Source: Mariniphaga sp.
Lineage (GTDB): Bacteria; Bacteroidota; Bacteroidia; Bacteroidales; Prolixibacteraceae
Direction of reading: 5' to 3'
Length of the DNA: 64,000 nucleotides
NCBI GenBank assembly: GCA_024636975.1
Contig: JAGXGA010000027.1
Coordinates: 1 to 64,000, forward strand
The notes below the pieces were generated by a model that did no database searches, was not told where the DNA came from, and saw nothing but the letters and a program-made list of their open reading frames with translations. Shown here one piece after another: positions 34,846-42,904 of this stretch (within the stretch, counting starts at the first letter, position 1; every line of letters begins with the position of its first letter). Made by a program: the position numbers and the translations under genes.

Positions 34846-35565
34846 CTAAAAACTTTCTTCCAGTTGCTTTGCCCTGGTAAACAGAATATTATTTTCAAGA
34901 TGAATATGACGGTGTAAATCTTTTTCGAAATCAGCCAGTTGTTTCAGCGTTACTTCGTAGGTAGTGCACCCGTCTGCCGGAACATGGTAGTTGGCTGTCA
35001 GAAGTGATATCTTTTCAAAGCGTTCGCCTTCATTCTGATGTTCAACCATCATTTCTGAAATCGGACTTGAAACCGATCCGAAAGAGGCATTTGGAAGGTT
35101 TTGATTTTCTTTTTTGGCCTGCTCCATATTTTTAACGTAGGGAAACAGCAGAAGTTCTTCCTTTTGCATATGCATTGTAAGTTCGCCAGCCGATGCAAAA
35201 AAATGATCCCTGACCTCAACCAGTTCAGGATGATTTTCTCCATGAACCCGTGCTATTTTCTCCAGATTCTGCTTTAGAAAAGGAATGTTTTTCTGAACGT
35301 AAGAATGGTGGCGTTTTACGATGTAATCGGCCAGATCACCTAAATCCAGGTTGTTGATGTATTCAGTATCGGGGTCGTTGTTCTGGAGAATTTCTTCCAG
35401 CTGATCAACAAGCGATTCTGCTTTAATTCCTGCCTTAGTGCTTGCTTCTGAAATGGTCTGGTGCCCATTGCAGCAATAATCTATTCTATTAGCCTGAAAC
35501 AGGGTGGCAGCCTTGAAATTGTTTTTTACAACTTCGCCTACAGGTGTATCTAATGTAATCATCAT
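34846..35565 (-). CDS. ric: Ric/YtfE/ScdA iron-sulfur cluster repair di-iron protein
   Basis: This 239-aa protein has the N-terminal ScdA_N domain (TPVGEVVKNNFKAATLFQANRIDYCCNG) and a hemerythrin-like domain with the His/Glu ligand series: HHSYVQ, HGENHPEL, HMQKEELLLFPY, MVEHQNEGERF and HRHIHLENNILF. Ric proteins repair Fe-S clusters damaged by nitric oxide or oxygen. A full promoter (35592-35623) precedes it, and two small genes follow in the same direction. Confidence 0.93.
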   Translation of the reverse strand: MMITLDTPVGEVVKNNFKAATLFQANRIDYCCNGHQTISEASTKAGIKAESLVDQLEEILQNNDPDTEYINNLDLGDLADYIVKRHHSYVQKNIPFLKQNLEKIARVHGENHPELVEVRDHFFASAGELTMHMQKEELLLFPYVKNMEQAKKENQNLPNASFGSVSSPISEMMVEHQNEGERFEKISLLTANYHVPADGCTTYEVTLKQLADFEKDLHRHIHLENNILFTRAKQLEESF

Positions 35566-35591
35566 AATTAATTTGTATTAAATGGTAGGCG

Positions 35592-35623
35592 CAAAGATAG
35601 TAATTATTTTACTAAAAGACAAA
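35592..35623 (-). promoter_or_regulatory. Promoter of the ric operon
   Basis: On the minus strand a -33 TTTG (35620-35623) and a -7 TATCTTTG (35592-35599) are 20 bp apart, a perfect Bacteroidota promoter. Just upstream AAAGGTCCTTT (35623-35633) forms an odd dyad that could be an operator for a stress regulator. Confidence 0.85.
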
Positions 35624-35674
35624 AAGGTCCTTTAATAAAATATACATTTTTGCATGAATCATTTTTTAGACAAG

Positions 35675-36910
35675 CTATACACCAGCTAATATATAGGCAC
35701 CAAAAAATGTGCTTTCGTCAGCATGAGTGAGGGGATAAAAGCCCGATTCAATGCGTTTGTTCTTAAATTGAACGGGAAATTTTTCATGCATTTCATTTTG
35801 AAATGAAAGGAAGCTTTTACCTTTTTGAAACCAGATTTTAAAAACTCCCTTAACGCCTGGCACAAGCAACTTTTCGAGTTGCAGGGAAAGCAACCCCATA
35901 CTTTGTCGCATATTTATCTCGAGGCACGGGTTAATACGAAGCCGACCCTGCCCATCATTGAAAATTAATGTATCGGTTCCAAAATTGCCTTCGTAATATT
36001 TTGCCAGCAAGCTGTTTTCAATTAGCTCAGCAAGGGCAGGAACAAGAATGCCAGTAAAGGTTTCAGCAAATTCGGCTGCCTGAGGTTCAATTGTATCCGG
36101 CCAACCATTCAGAAAGTTTCCTTGATACTGTCCTTTTTCATCTGTAAAAAAGCGGCTGATGCCTTTGTAATGAACTTTTCCGTTCGATAAACTAAACTGT
36201 ATGGACCTATCGAGAACTTTATCGAGGTACGGCTCTACAATTGCATAGTCCTGTTCATTAATAATGCCAAGCAATTTTTCCCAGACCTTAGGTGCAACCG
36301 GAGTCTTTGTTATTCGCTGCAGTCCCCGGCCTGAGCTACTCCAGGGCGCTTTTACCATCAGTTTTCCCCACCGACTGAGCAATTCTTCCAACTCATTATG
36401 GGTGGTGCAGATTTCAGGAATGAGATCTGGGGGTAGTATCTTTTCCTCTGGGAGTAATTGCAAAACCCTTTTTAAAATACCTAAAGCAAATTTTTTCGAA
36501 TACATTTCTCTGTACTCAGGTTTCCATTCTGCAACAGGTGATGATTTAAATTCCGGTGAACACGATGGTTTAAGTGGTTTCAGCAACTGGTGAGCTGCCG
36601 GGCTCCAACCCCATGGCAACAGCCGGGATTTAGGAGCTTTTAAAAATTTTCTGTCAGTTGTGATGTCCTTCCTCCTGAAAAACCGGGGCGCTTCAATGCC
36701 AATAAGTTTTAGCTGTTCAATGTAACTTTCAGGCGGCAGTTTTTTTACAAGCACCACATCGGTGGGCCGGGAGAAAAAAAGAGGTAAGGTGCTCAAATCT
36801 TCTTCCATCTTTTGTAACAGGAGATTGGGCTGCCACGATGTGTGGCTGTTTGCAACAGCATACTCACAAGTAGGATTGAAAAGATATATATCGGGTAGTG
36901 CTTTTTTCAT
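35675..36910 (-). CDS. Uncharacterised ATP-grasp-like protein
   Basis: This 411-aa cytosolic protein has features of an ATP-grasp fold: LMVKAPWSSSGRGLQRI as a nucleotide loop, then AIVEPYLDKVLDRSIQFSL and a metal-site-like INPCLEINMRQSMG near residue 325. The N-terminus (LPDIYLFNPTCEYAVANSH) is distinctive. I do not recognise a named family or substrate. It is monocistronic, with the palindromic repeat copy 2 upstream of it. Confidence 0.65.
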   Translation of the reverse strand: MKKALPDIYLFNPTCEYAVANSHTSWQPNLLLQKMEEDLSTLPLFFSRPTDVVLVKKLPPESYIEQLKLIGIEAPRFFRRKDITTDRKFLKAPKSRLLPWGWSPAAHQLLKPLKPSCSPEFKSSPVAEWKPEYREMYSKKFALGILKRVLQLLPEEKILPPDLIPEICTTHNELEELLSRWGKLMVKAPWSSSGRGLQRITKTPVAPKVWEKLLGIINEQDYAIVEPYLDKVLDRSIQFSLSNGKVHYKGISRFFTDEKGQYQGNFLNGWPDTIEPQAAEFAETFTGILVPALAELIENSLLAKYYEGNFGTDTLIFNDGQGRLRINPCLEINMRQSMGLLSLQLEKLLVPGVKGVFKIWFQKGKSFLSFQNEMHEKFPVQFKNKRIESGFYPLTHADESTFFGAYILAGV

Positions 36911-37349
36911 AACTGCCGCTCAAAATTAGAATTATTTATCTGATGATAATACTTAGTCCCGACCCTAAAGTCTGATTAATCAACTGGCAGGATATATTTC
37001 TTTTTGCAATCTAATTTCATTTGGGGTTAAGGAAAAAGAATGCGTTCATGAATTAGATATACCTCTTGATTAAACACTGCCTTCGCCTGACTAAATTCAG
37101 TATTAACTCAGTTCAAACTCAATATTAACTCAATGTAAATTCAATTATAATTGAGTTTACATTGAGTTAATATTGAGTTTATATTGAATTTACATTGAGT
37201 TTAGTCAGGCGAAGGTATAGCGAATTACCCGCTTTTTGGTAGCTGGTTGACAGGTTTTGCAAATAGATGTTTTTGTTAAAATAGCTGGATTTTAAGCTTC
37301 TAATACATGGATTATGCAGATAAAGGAATAATGCTGGAAAATCCTGTGG
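36911..37349. other. 439-bp intergenic region holding palindromic element copy 2
   Basis: Between two minus-strand genes. Besides the 136-bp element I see no gene or T-run terminator. Confidence 0.5.
37080..37215. repeat. 136-bp palindromic element, copy 2
   Basis: Centred between 37147 and 37148 on the same CAATTATAATTG as copy 1. Units start at 37096, 37107, 37118, 37129 and 37140, exactly 11 bp apart. The outer ends CCTTCGCCTGACTAAA (37080-37095) and its complement (37200-37215) pair perfectly. The inner 66 bp (37115-37180) pair with a single G-T wobble. Only about 9 of 68 positions fail strict complementarity. The central 46 bp differ from copy 1 at very few bases. Confidence 0.92.
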
Positions 37350-38345
37350 TTAATTTTGATTTTTGGTTACAGTAAGCGGAATACCGTCCGGCCGGGTATG
37401 TTTCCACCGCCGGTGCGACCAAAGGTAATATTCGGGTTCCTGCCTTATAATCTCTTCCATTTTGCGGACGTAGGTCAGCAAAATATCTTTTTGATCCATT
37501 TCTGCCGGTTTTTCAATCAGCGGAACAAACCGGGCAATATAATGTCCACGTTTTATTTTGGTCACGTGCTGGAAGAAAACAGGCTGGTTGGTTTTGGCTG
37601 CAATTTTTTCGGGACCGGAAAAAAACGGCGCTTCGCGGTTAAGGAAAATTGTCCAGAACTTTGAGGAAGCAGGTGGTGTTTGGTCAGCTCCAAGCCAAAT
37701 GCCGGTTGGTATCTTTTTTTGATGGAATTCAAGAGTAACCCGAGCCGATAAATGAACCGGAACACATAGTCCGCCCCAACGTTCACGCGAGTGCAGAAGA
37801 AATTTCTCCATCGCCTGGTTGCCCCTGATTGGGTTATAAAGCATTAGCCCCTGATGTTTTACAGTGGTCATCATTGAACTGCACCACTCCCAGTTATTAT
37901 GGTGCATGGCAAAAATAATAATGCCTTTTCCCTGCCGGTGATTTTCATTAAGCAACTCGATCCCTTCAAACCTGAGGCGCCGGGTGATCTGTTTTTTACT
38001 TATCGTGTGCAGCTTTAGCGTTTCCATCATCAAGTCGGTGAAATGGCGATAAAACTTGTTGGAAATCTGTTTTTTTTCTTTTTCAGTTTTTTCAGGGAAG
38101 GCAAAATCGAGGTTTTCTTGTACGACTTTATACCTGTATTTAAAAAAATACCTGATCAACAGGTAGAAAATGTCGGATATGCCATACAGCACCCAAAATG
38201 GCAGGAGCGATACAAGGTAAAGAAACCCTGCAAGCAATTTATTAAGATTTTTTTTAAGTAAACCTTCCTTATATCGCTCGTCAGCAGGGCTTGTATTACG
38301 TATTTTTATTTTCAGGTTCTGTGAACCGTTATTTTCGGTATTCAT
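37350..38345 (-). CDS. LpxL/HtrB-family acyltransferase (1 of 2)
   Basis: This 331-aa membrane-anchored acyltransferase has an N-terminal helix (LLAGFLYLVSLLPFWVLYGIS), then YKVVQENLDFAFPEKTEKEK and the catalytic HHNNWEW (HX4E; His of the motif at about residue 148). The GADQTPP loop and LWSHRRWKHTRP end are also typical. The family adds secondary acyl chains to lipid A or acylates other lipids such as ornithine lipids. A 30-aa polar N-terminal extension (MNTENNGSQNLK) is unusual. It is a paralogue of the next gene, 31 bp away. Confidence 0.88.
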   Translation of the reverse strand: MNTENNGSQNLKIKIRNTSPADERYKEGLLKKNLNKLLAGFLYLVSLLPFWVLYGISDIFYLLIRYFFKYRYKVVQENLDFAFPEKTEKEKKQISNKFYRHFTDLMMETLKLHTISKKQITRRLRFEGIELLNENHRQGKGIIIFAMHHNNWEWCSSMMTTVKHQGLMLYNPIRGNQAMEKFLLHSRERWGGLCVPVHLSARVTLEFHQKKIPTGIWLGADQTPPASSKFWTIFLNREAPFFSGPEKIAAKTNQPVFFQHVTKIKRGHYIARFVPLIEKPAEMDQKDILLTYVRKMEEIIRQEPEYYLWSHRRWKHTRPDGIPLTVTKNQN

Positions 38346-38376
38346 AACTATTTAACTGATTAGCCAGTAAAACCGT

Positions 38377-39246
38377 TTAACCCAACATAGGAACGTTTTC
38401 CGGTCGTTTGTGTTTCCACCTTTTATGCGACCAGAGGTAATGCGCGGGTTGTTCCCTGACGGTTTCTTCCATCTTCCGGATATAGGCTTCCATAATCTGG
38501 GCTTCGCTGTAATCCTTCGGGTTTTCAAACAATACCTCAAATGAGGTTTCGTATTTCCCTCTGCCTGTTTTAATGGTTTTCTGAAAAATTACCGGATAGT
38601 TATAACGGCGCGAGATGGCTGCCGGTCCGGGATAGAACAGCGCTTCCTGGTTAAAAAACATCAGCCAGAACTTGTAAAAGTAAGGCGGGGTCTGATCACC
38701 TGCCAGCCATAGAAAAAATACTTCATCTTGTTCCCGTGCTTTAATAACACGCCGTAAAACCTGGTTGTTAGCGATCATCTCAGGCCCCATTTTACTTCTG
38801 TTACTGTTAAGGTAGTTATTGTATTTTTCATTGTGCAGCGGTTTATATACTGCGAATGGTTTATGTTTTACGTAATGTGTCAGGCAAGTGCTCCATTCCC
38901 AGTTATTGAAATGCATGGATAAGGTTACAACGCTTCTTTTTTGTTCAAAATAATGATGCAGCAAACCGGCATTTTTCACCACCACCCGCTTTTTGAAATC
39001 GGTCTCATTCATCGTTCTCATCTTAATAACTTCGAGGGTTAGGTCACTGAAGTGCCTGTAAAATTTTTTTCTTATATGCCTTATATCATTTTCAGTTTTT
39101 TCAGGGAAGGCATTTTTTAGATTTTCAATAACAACTTTCTTGCGGTAACCAACCACATGGTATACCATGATGTAAAGAAAACTGGAAAGCAGGTAAAGCA
39201 ACCCAAAAGGCAACCGGGCAATTTGTTTCAGTAAGAATATTCCCAT
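38377..39246 (-). CDS. LpxL/HtrB-family acyltransferase (2 of 2)
   Basis: This 289-aa paralogue of the neighbouring acyltransferase has the same sequence of motifs: YRKKVVIENLKNAFPEKTEND, the catalytic MHFNNWEW, AGDQTPPYFYKFW and LWSHKRWKHKRP. It lacks the N-terminal extension of its partner. Being upstream in a two-gene operon it may act first, with the second enzyme using its product or another acyl donor, as LpxL and LpxM do. That order is inference. Confidence 0.88.
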   Translation of the reverse strand: MGIFLLKQIARLPFGLLYLLSSFLYIMVYHVVGYRKKVVIENLKNAFPEKTENDIRHIRKKFYRHFSDLTLEVIKMRTMNETDFKKRVVVKNAGLLHHYFEQKRSVVTLSMHFNNWEWSTCLTHYVKHKPFAVYKPLHNEKYNNYLNSNRSKMGPEMIANNQVLRRVIKAREQDEVFFLWLAGDQTPPYFYKFWLMFFNQEALFYPGPAAISRRYNYPVIFQKTIKTGRGKYETSFEVLFENPKDYSEAQIMEAYIRKMEETVREQPAHYLWSHKRWKHKRPENVPMLG

Positions 39247-39368
39247 ATCATAAAAAAAGGCACCTGTTCATAACCGATTTTTCTGAGGGTAAAACTACAT
39301 TTTTTTTTGCCTAAAAACAGGATAAACACTTTTTCCTTTCTATCTTCGAAACATTAAATGATATTCTC

Positions 39369-40145
39369 ATGAAGACATATATGACGATACTTTTGGCTTT
39401 TTTTGGATTTGAGCTGTTGGCACAGCCTGCATTTATTGCGCATCGAGGCGCATCGTACCTGGCGCCGGAGAATACAGTTGCTGCTGCCCGTCTCGCCTGG
39501 GAACTGGGTGCCGACGCTGTTGAAGTAGATGTTTTCCTTACAAAAGATAACCGGGTAATGGTTATCCATGATAAGGATACCAAAAGGACGGCATTGGGAA
39601 AGAAAAACATGACCATAAGTAGTACCCCGTCGCTGGTATTGAAGGAACTGGATGTGGGCAGCTGGAAAAATTCAGAATATAAAGGGGAGAAAATTCCTTT
39701 TCTATCCGAAATCGTTGAAACAGTGCCTGAAGGCAAAGAACTTGTAGTTGAAATAAAAAGTGACAGCGAAATACTTCCACACCTTTTAAGGAGCCTGCAA
39801 AAAAGCGGCAAGCAGGACCAGGTTGTATTTATTAGTTTTGGCTGGGATACCATTCTCGATACAAAAAAAGAATTTCCCGATAACAAATGCTACTGGCTTA
39901 GTTCATCGAAAGGCGGGTTGGAAGCAAAAATGGAACAGGCAGCTGAAGCCGGCCTGGCAGGTGTGAACCTGAACTATAAAATTATTGACCGGGAAGTGAT
40001 GGAAATGGCAAAAGCCAATAATCTGGAAGTGTTAACCTGGACTGTAAACGATCCGGCAATAGCTAAACAAATGGCTGAGTTGGGTGTGAAAGGCATTACT
40101 ACCGACCGGCCAAAGTGGTTAAAGGAGGAGATGGACAAACTTTAA
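39369..40145 (+). CDS. Secreted glycerophosphodiester phosphodiesterase
   Basis: This 258-aa GDPD enzyme has a signal peptide (MKTYMTILLAFFGFELLAQ). The TIM-barrel catalytic motifs are IAHRGASYLAPENTVAA (His, Arg and Glu), EVDVFLTKDNRVMVIHD (Glu, Asp, His) and ELVVEIKSD. It releases an alcohol and glycerol-3-phosphate from glycerophosphodiesters, probably in the periplasm. A TATCTTCG box (39341-39348), one base off the consensus, may be its -7 element. It lies divergently next to the lipid acyltransferase pair, a possible link to lipid recycling. Confidence 0.92.
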   Translation: MKTYMTILLAFFGFELLAQPAFIAHRGASYLAPENTVAAARLAWELGADAVEVDVFLTKDNRVMVIHDKDTKRTALGKKNMTISSTPSLVLKELDVGSWKNSEYKGEKIPFLSEIVETVPEGKELVVEIKSDSEILPHLLRSLQKSGKQDQVVFISFGWDTILDTKKEFPDNKCYWLSSSKGGLEAKMEQAAEAGLAGVNLNYKIIDREVMEMAKANNLEVLTWTVNDPAIAKQMAELGVKGITTDRPKWLKEEMDKL

Positions 40146-40153
40146 TAAAAAAT

Positions 40154-40231
40154 GCTGCCGGGACATTATTGTGTTGCCTTTTGACTGCATACGAAAAATG
40201 CAGGCAGCAACCCGATAGATATCCCGGCAGC
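40154..40231. terminator. Nested inverted repeat between convergent genes
   Basis: Outer stem GCTGCCGGGA (40154-40163) / TCCCGGCAGC (40222-40231), inner stems GTTGC (40173-40177) / GCAAC (40207-40211) and CTGCAT (40185-40190) / ATGCAG (40198-40203). The three stems nest in order around a 7-nt loop. It may be a bidirectional terminator, though T runs are short, or a structured RNA. Confidence 0.5.
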
Positions 40232-40250
40232 TTTACTATTGTAAATGAGG

Positions 40251-42035
40251 CTATTTTGTGAGCCTTTCCAGTTTCTTCATAATAATAAAAATAAATGCCG
40301 CAGAGGCTAGGCAGCAGGCAACGAAAATTGCCCACAGTTGCCATAGTTCAAGCCTGTCCCAAAAATAACTGCCTATACCCAGCAACTTATTGCCTACAGC
40401 AGTAGCCAGCAACCAGCCCCCTTGCATAAGCCCCTGGAACCGTATTGGTGAAACCTTGGAAACGAATGACAATCCCATCGGACTTAAGAACAGTTCGGCT
40501 ATTGTAAGAACAAGGTAACTGCTCATCAGCCAGTAAGGCGATACCCTTGATGCATCGGGTACCGGTTCACCCTGTAACTGTACCGGAGAAATAACATCGA
40601 GTGAAGATACCAGCATTATCATAAATCCAAACGAGGCAATAATCATCCCTATTCCTATTTTTTTAGGAGTAGAGGGTTCTTTTCCACGATTTGCCAGCCA
40701 GGTAAATATTCCCATGACCATAAATGTGAGCGATACTATAAAAAGGGGATTATAAGACTGGAATATTTCAGGGGCAATGGCATTTTGAGCATCTTCCCTG
40801 CTGTAGAAATACCAGGTTAGGTATCCCAGCCCTAAAAGCAGTGTTCCGCCCAGGACCCTGGTTTTTGCTGCCGACTTTTTGCGGATAAGCAGAACCAGAC
40901 CGGCCACCGTGCCAATAAAGGCAAGGATATAATCGAGCCTGAAAAACAGGAAAGTAAACGGTCCTACAGATTGAACGGTATAGTCGCGTGCAAACATTGT
41001 TTGAGTAAGCCCGTTCTGGTGGAACGACATCCAGAAGAAAATAACCACCACAAATACAAGCAACAGGGCGGTTACACGTGGTCGTTCTTCTTTCGTCGAT
41101 ACCTGGAGTATCCAGGCAACAAAGCCGGCAAACAAACCGAATGCAAAGCCAATATCAACATTGCCAAAAATGAAGTATACACCAAGAGAAACAACTGCCA
41201 TTGCTCCAAGCGAAACGCCCATTTTTGAAACGCCCTTTTCAACCTGAACTTCTTTGGTTGCCTTATTTGCCTCTTTTTGGGGCAGATGCCTGTTGAAGAA
41301 GATGTAAACCAGCAGGGATATAAGCATTGCTCCGGCCGCAATGGCAAAAGCATAGTTGTAGCCCTGGGAAAATACATCAATGTATTCGCGGGCAAACTTA
41401 TCAAGATCGGTAACCGGGCCATTTAACGACACAGTACTTGCCAGTTCAGCAAAACGGGTTGAATCGGTAAGTTTACCGCTTAGCACCATATGGCACATAG
41501 CCGGCAAACTGCCATCGTGTTCAAAACCGTTGGTGTTCAGCCACCAGTTACGGATGCCTGTAGCAGCAAAAGGAGCAAAAAACGCGCCCACATTTATACC
41601 CATATAGAATATAAGGTAAGCTTTATCGCGTAGTGCTTCGTACTTTGGGTTGTCGTACATCTGGCCAACAACAGCCTGAAGGTTACCTTTAAATAAGCCG
41701 TTTCCCAGCGCGATTGTCAGCAGAAAGAGCACAGTCAGTGATATGGGCATTCCAGGAATGGCCATCATTACATAACCAAAAAACATAATAATGATGCCGG
41801 CTAAAATCACTGCCTTGTACTTTTTTGTGGCATCGGCAAGGATTCCGCCCACCAGGGCAAGGGCATAAATGGCAAAATAAAACCAACTGTAAATGCTGCC
41901 TGCTGTTTCAGCATTTACTCCATACTTTGCCTGCAGAAATAAAACAAGTATTGCCATCATGGTATAGAACCCGAAGCGTTCGCCCATATTGGCAAAAAAG
42001 GCTACAACAAGCCCTTTCGGATGATTTTTAAACAT
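40251..42035 (-). CDS. POT/PTR2-family proton-coupled peptide transporter
   Basis: This 594-aa protein has the POT signature ExxERFxxY (NMGERFGFYTMMAIL) in helix 1, then GGILADATKKYKAV and the long series of helices of the MFS fold. The extra length over the usual 460-500 aa reflects additional helices in the middle (KMGVSLGAMAVVSLGVYFIF and the following segments). It imports di- and tripeptides with protons. A peptide-use theme recurs in the MFS/PepD pair at 45738. Confidence 0.9.
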   Translation of the reverse strand: MFKNHPKGLVVAFFANMGERFGFYTMMAILVLFLQAKYGVNAETAGSIYSWFYFAIYALALVGGILADATKKYKAVILAGIIIMFFGYVMMAIPGMPISLTVLFLLTIALGNGLFKGNLQAVVGQMYDNPKYEALRDKAYLIFYMGINVGAFFAPFAATGIRNWWLNTNGFEHDGSLPAMCHMVLSGKLTDSTRFAELASTVSLNGPVTDLDKFAREYIDVFSQGYNYAFAIAAGAMLISLLVYIFFNRHLPQKEANKATKEVQVEKGVSKMGVSLGAMAVVSLGVYFIFGNVDIGFAFGLFAGFVAWILQVSTKEERPRVTALLLVFVVVIFFWMSFHQNGLTQTMFARDYTVQSVGPFTFLFFRLDYILAFIGTVAGLVLLIRKKSAAKTRVLGGTLLLGLGYLTWYFYSREDAQNAIAPEIFQSYNPLFIVSLTFMVMGIFTWLANRGKEPSTPKKIGIGMIIASFGFMIMLVSSLDVISPVQLQGEPVPDASRVSPYWLMSSYLVLTIAELFLSPMGLSFVSKVSPIRFQGLMQGGWLLATAVGNKLLGIGSYFWDRLELWQLWAIFVACCLASAAFIFIIMKKLERLTK

Positions 42036-42322
42036 GGATTTTGGATGTAAAGTTTAATTTTAGTTTATTAATTAAAGCAGCAAATGTCGGTATTCATTTG
42101 CTCTGCAAATTTGATTAAAAACAATTTATGTAAATCACTTTTATGAAATAAAATATTTCAGAAAATGAAAATAATATTCAGGCAGGAAATAACTAAGAAT
42201 GAATCTTTTTCGGGGTATTGACGTTGTTAAATGTCAACGGCAATAAAATTTTTAACAACAATTAAAAGTACTATGGATATTAGTTCTAATTTTAACGGCA
42301 CTAAATATAAAACTGATATGCG

Positions 42323-42829
42323 ATGTCTGAAAAGAAAAACAACCTGATTTTTGTTGTGGAAGACAACAAAATCTACAACAAGCTTATCGTTGAATTCCTT
42401 GCAAAAAATAAATTCTCCAATGTAAAGCCTTTTTTTTCCGGGGAGGAATGTGTTAAAGCCATTAAAAGTGGAGAAACGCCTGATATTATTATTCAGGATT
42501 ATTTTCTGGAGAAAATGAACGGAGTGGATGTGTTGCGAAAGGTTAAGCAGATTAATCCAAATCCGGAATTTATTTTTCTTACAAGTCACGAAGATATGGA
42601 AGTGGCAGTTAATACCATAAAATTCGGGGCATACGATTACATTATAAAGGATAAAATTACCCTTGACAAAGTATTGGATCGAATAAAGAAAATTATGAGG
42701 GTGAAATCGCTTGAGAGGAGGAATGAGGAAATTCAGAAATACATTTATTTGGCTTCAGGATTTCTCCTGATAGTTATCGTGTTTGCAATTCTTTACTTCG
42801 TTTTTGATATCTTTGGTATGAATACCTAA
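42323..42829 (+). CDS. Response-regulator receiver protein with a C-terminal membrane helix
   Basis: This 168-aa protein has a complete receiver domain (VVEDNKIYNKL, phospho-acceptor in IIIQDYFLEKMNG, TS in FLTSHEDMEV, K in YIIKDKI; residues 1-125). It then has a coiled linker (SLERRNEEIQKY) and a single hydrophobic helix (IYLASGFLLIVIVFAILYFVF). There is no DNA-binding or enzymatic output domain. A receiver tethered to the membrane by its C-terminus is unusual; it could be a phosphate sink or recruit partners to the membrane. No kinase gene is adjacent. Confidence 0.85.
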   Translation: MSEKKNNLIFVVEDNKIYNKLIVEFLAKNKFSNVKPFFSGEECVKAIKSGETPDIIIQDYFLEKMNGVDVLRKVKQINPNPEFIFLTSHEDMEVAVNTIKFGAYDYIIKDKITLDKVLDRIKKIMRVKSLERRNEEIQKYIYLASGFLLIVIVFAILYFVFDIFGMNT

Positions 42830-42904
42830 TAGTTGAATGGCTGGTTGAAAAAACCATACTTCCGCAATCTTGTTGGAAATCCTCAATTATTGAAACGCTG
42901 AGTT

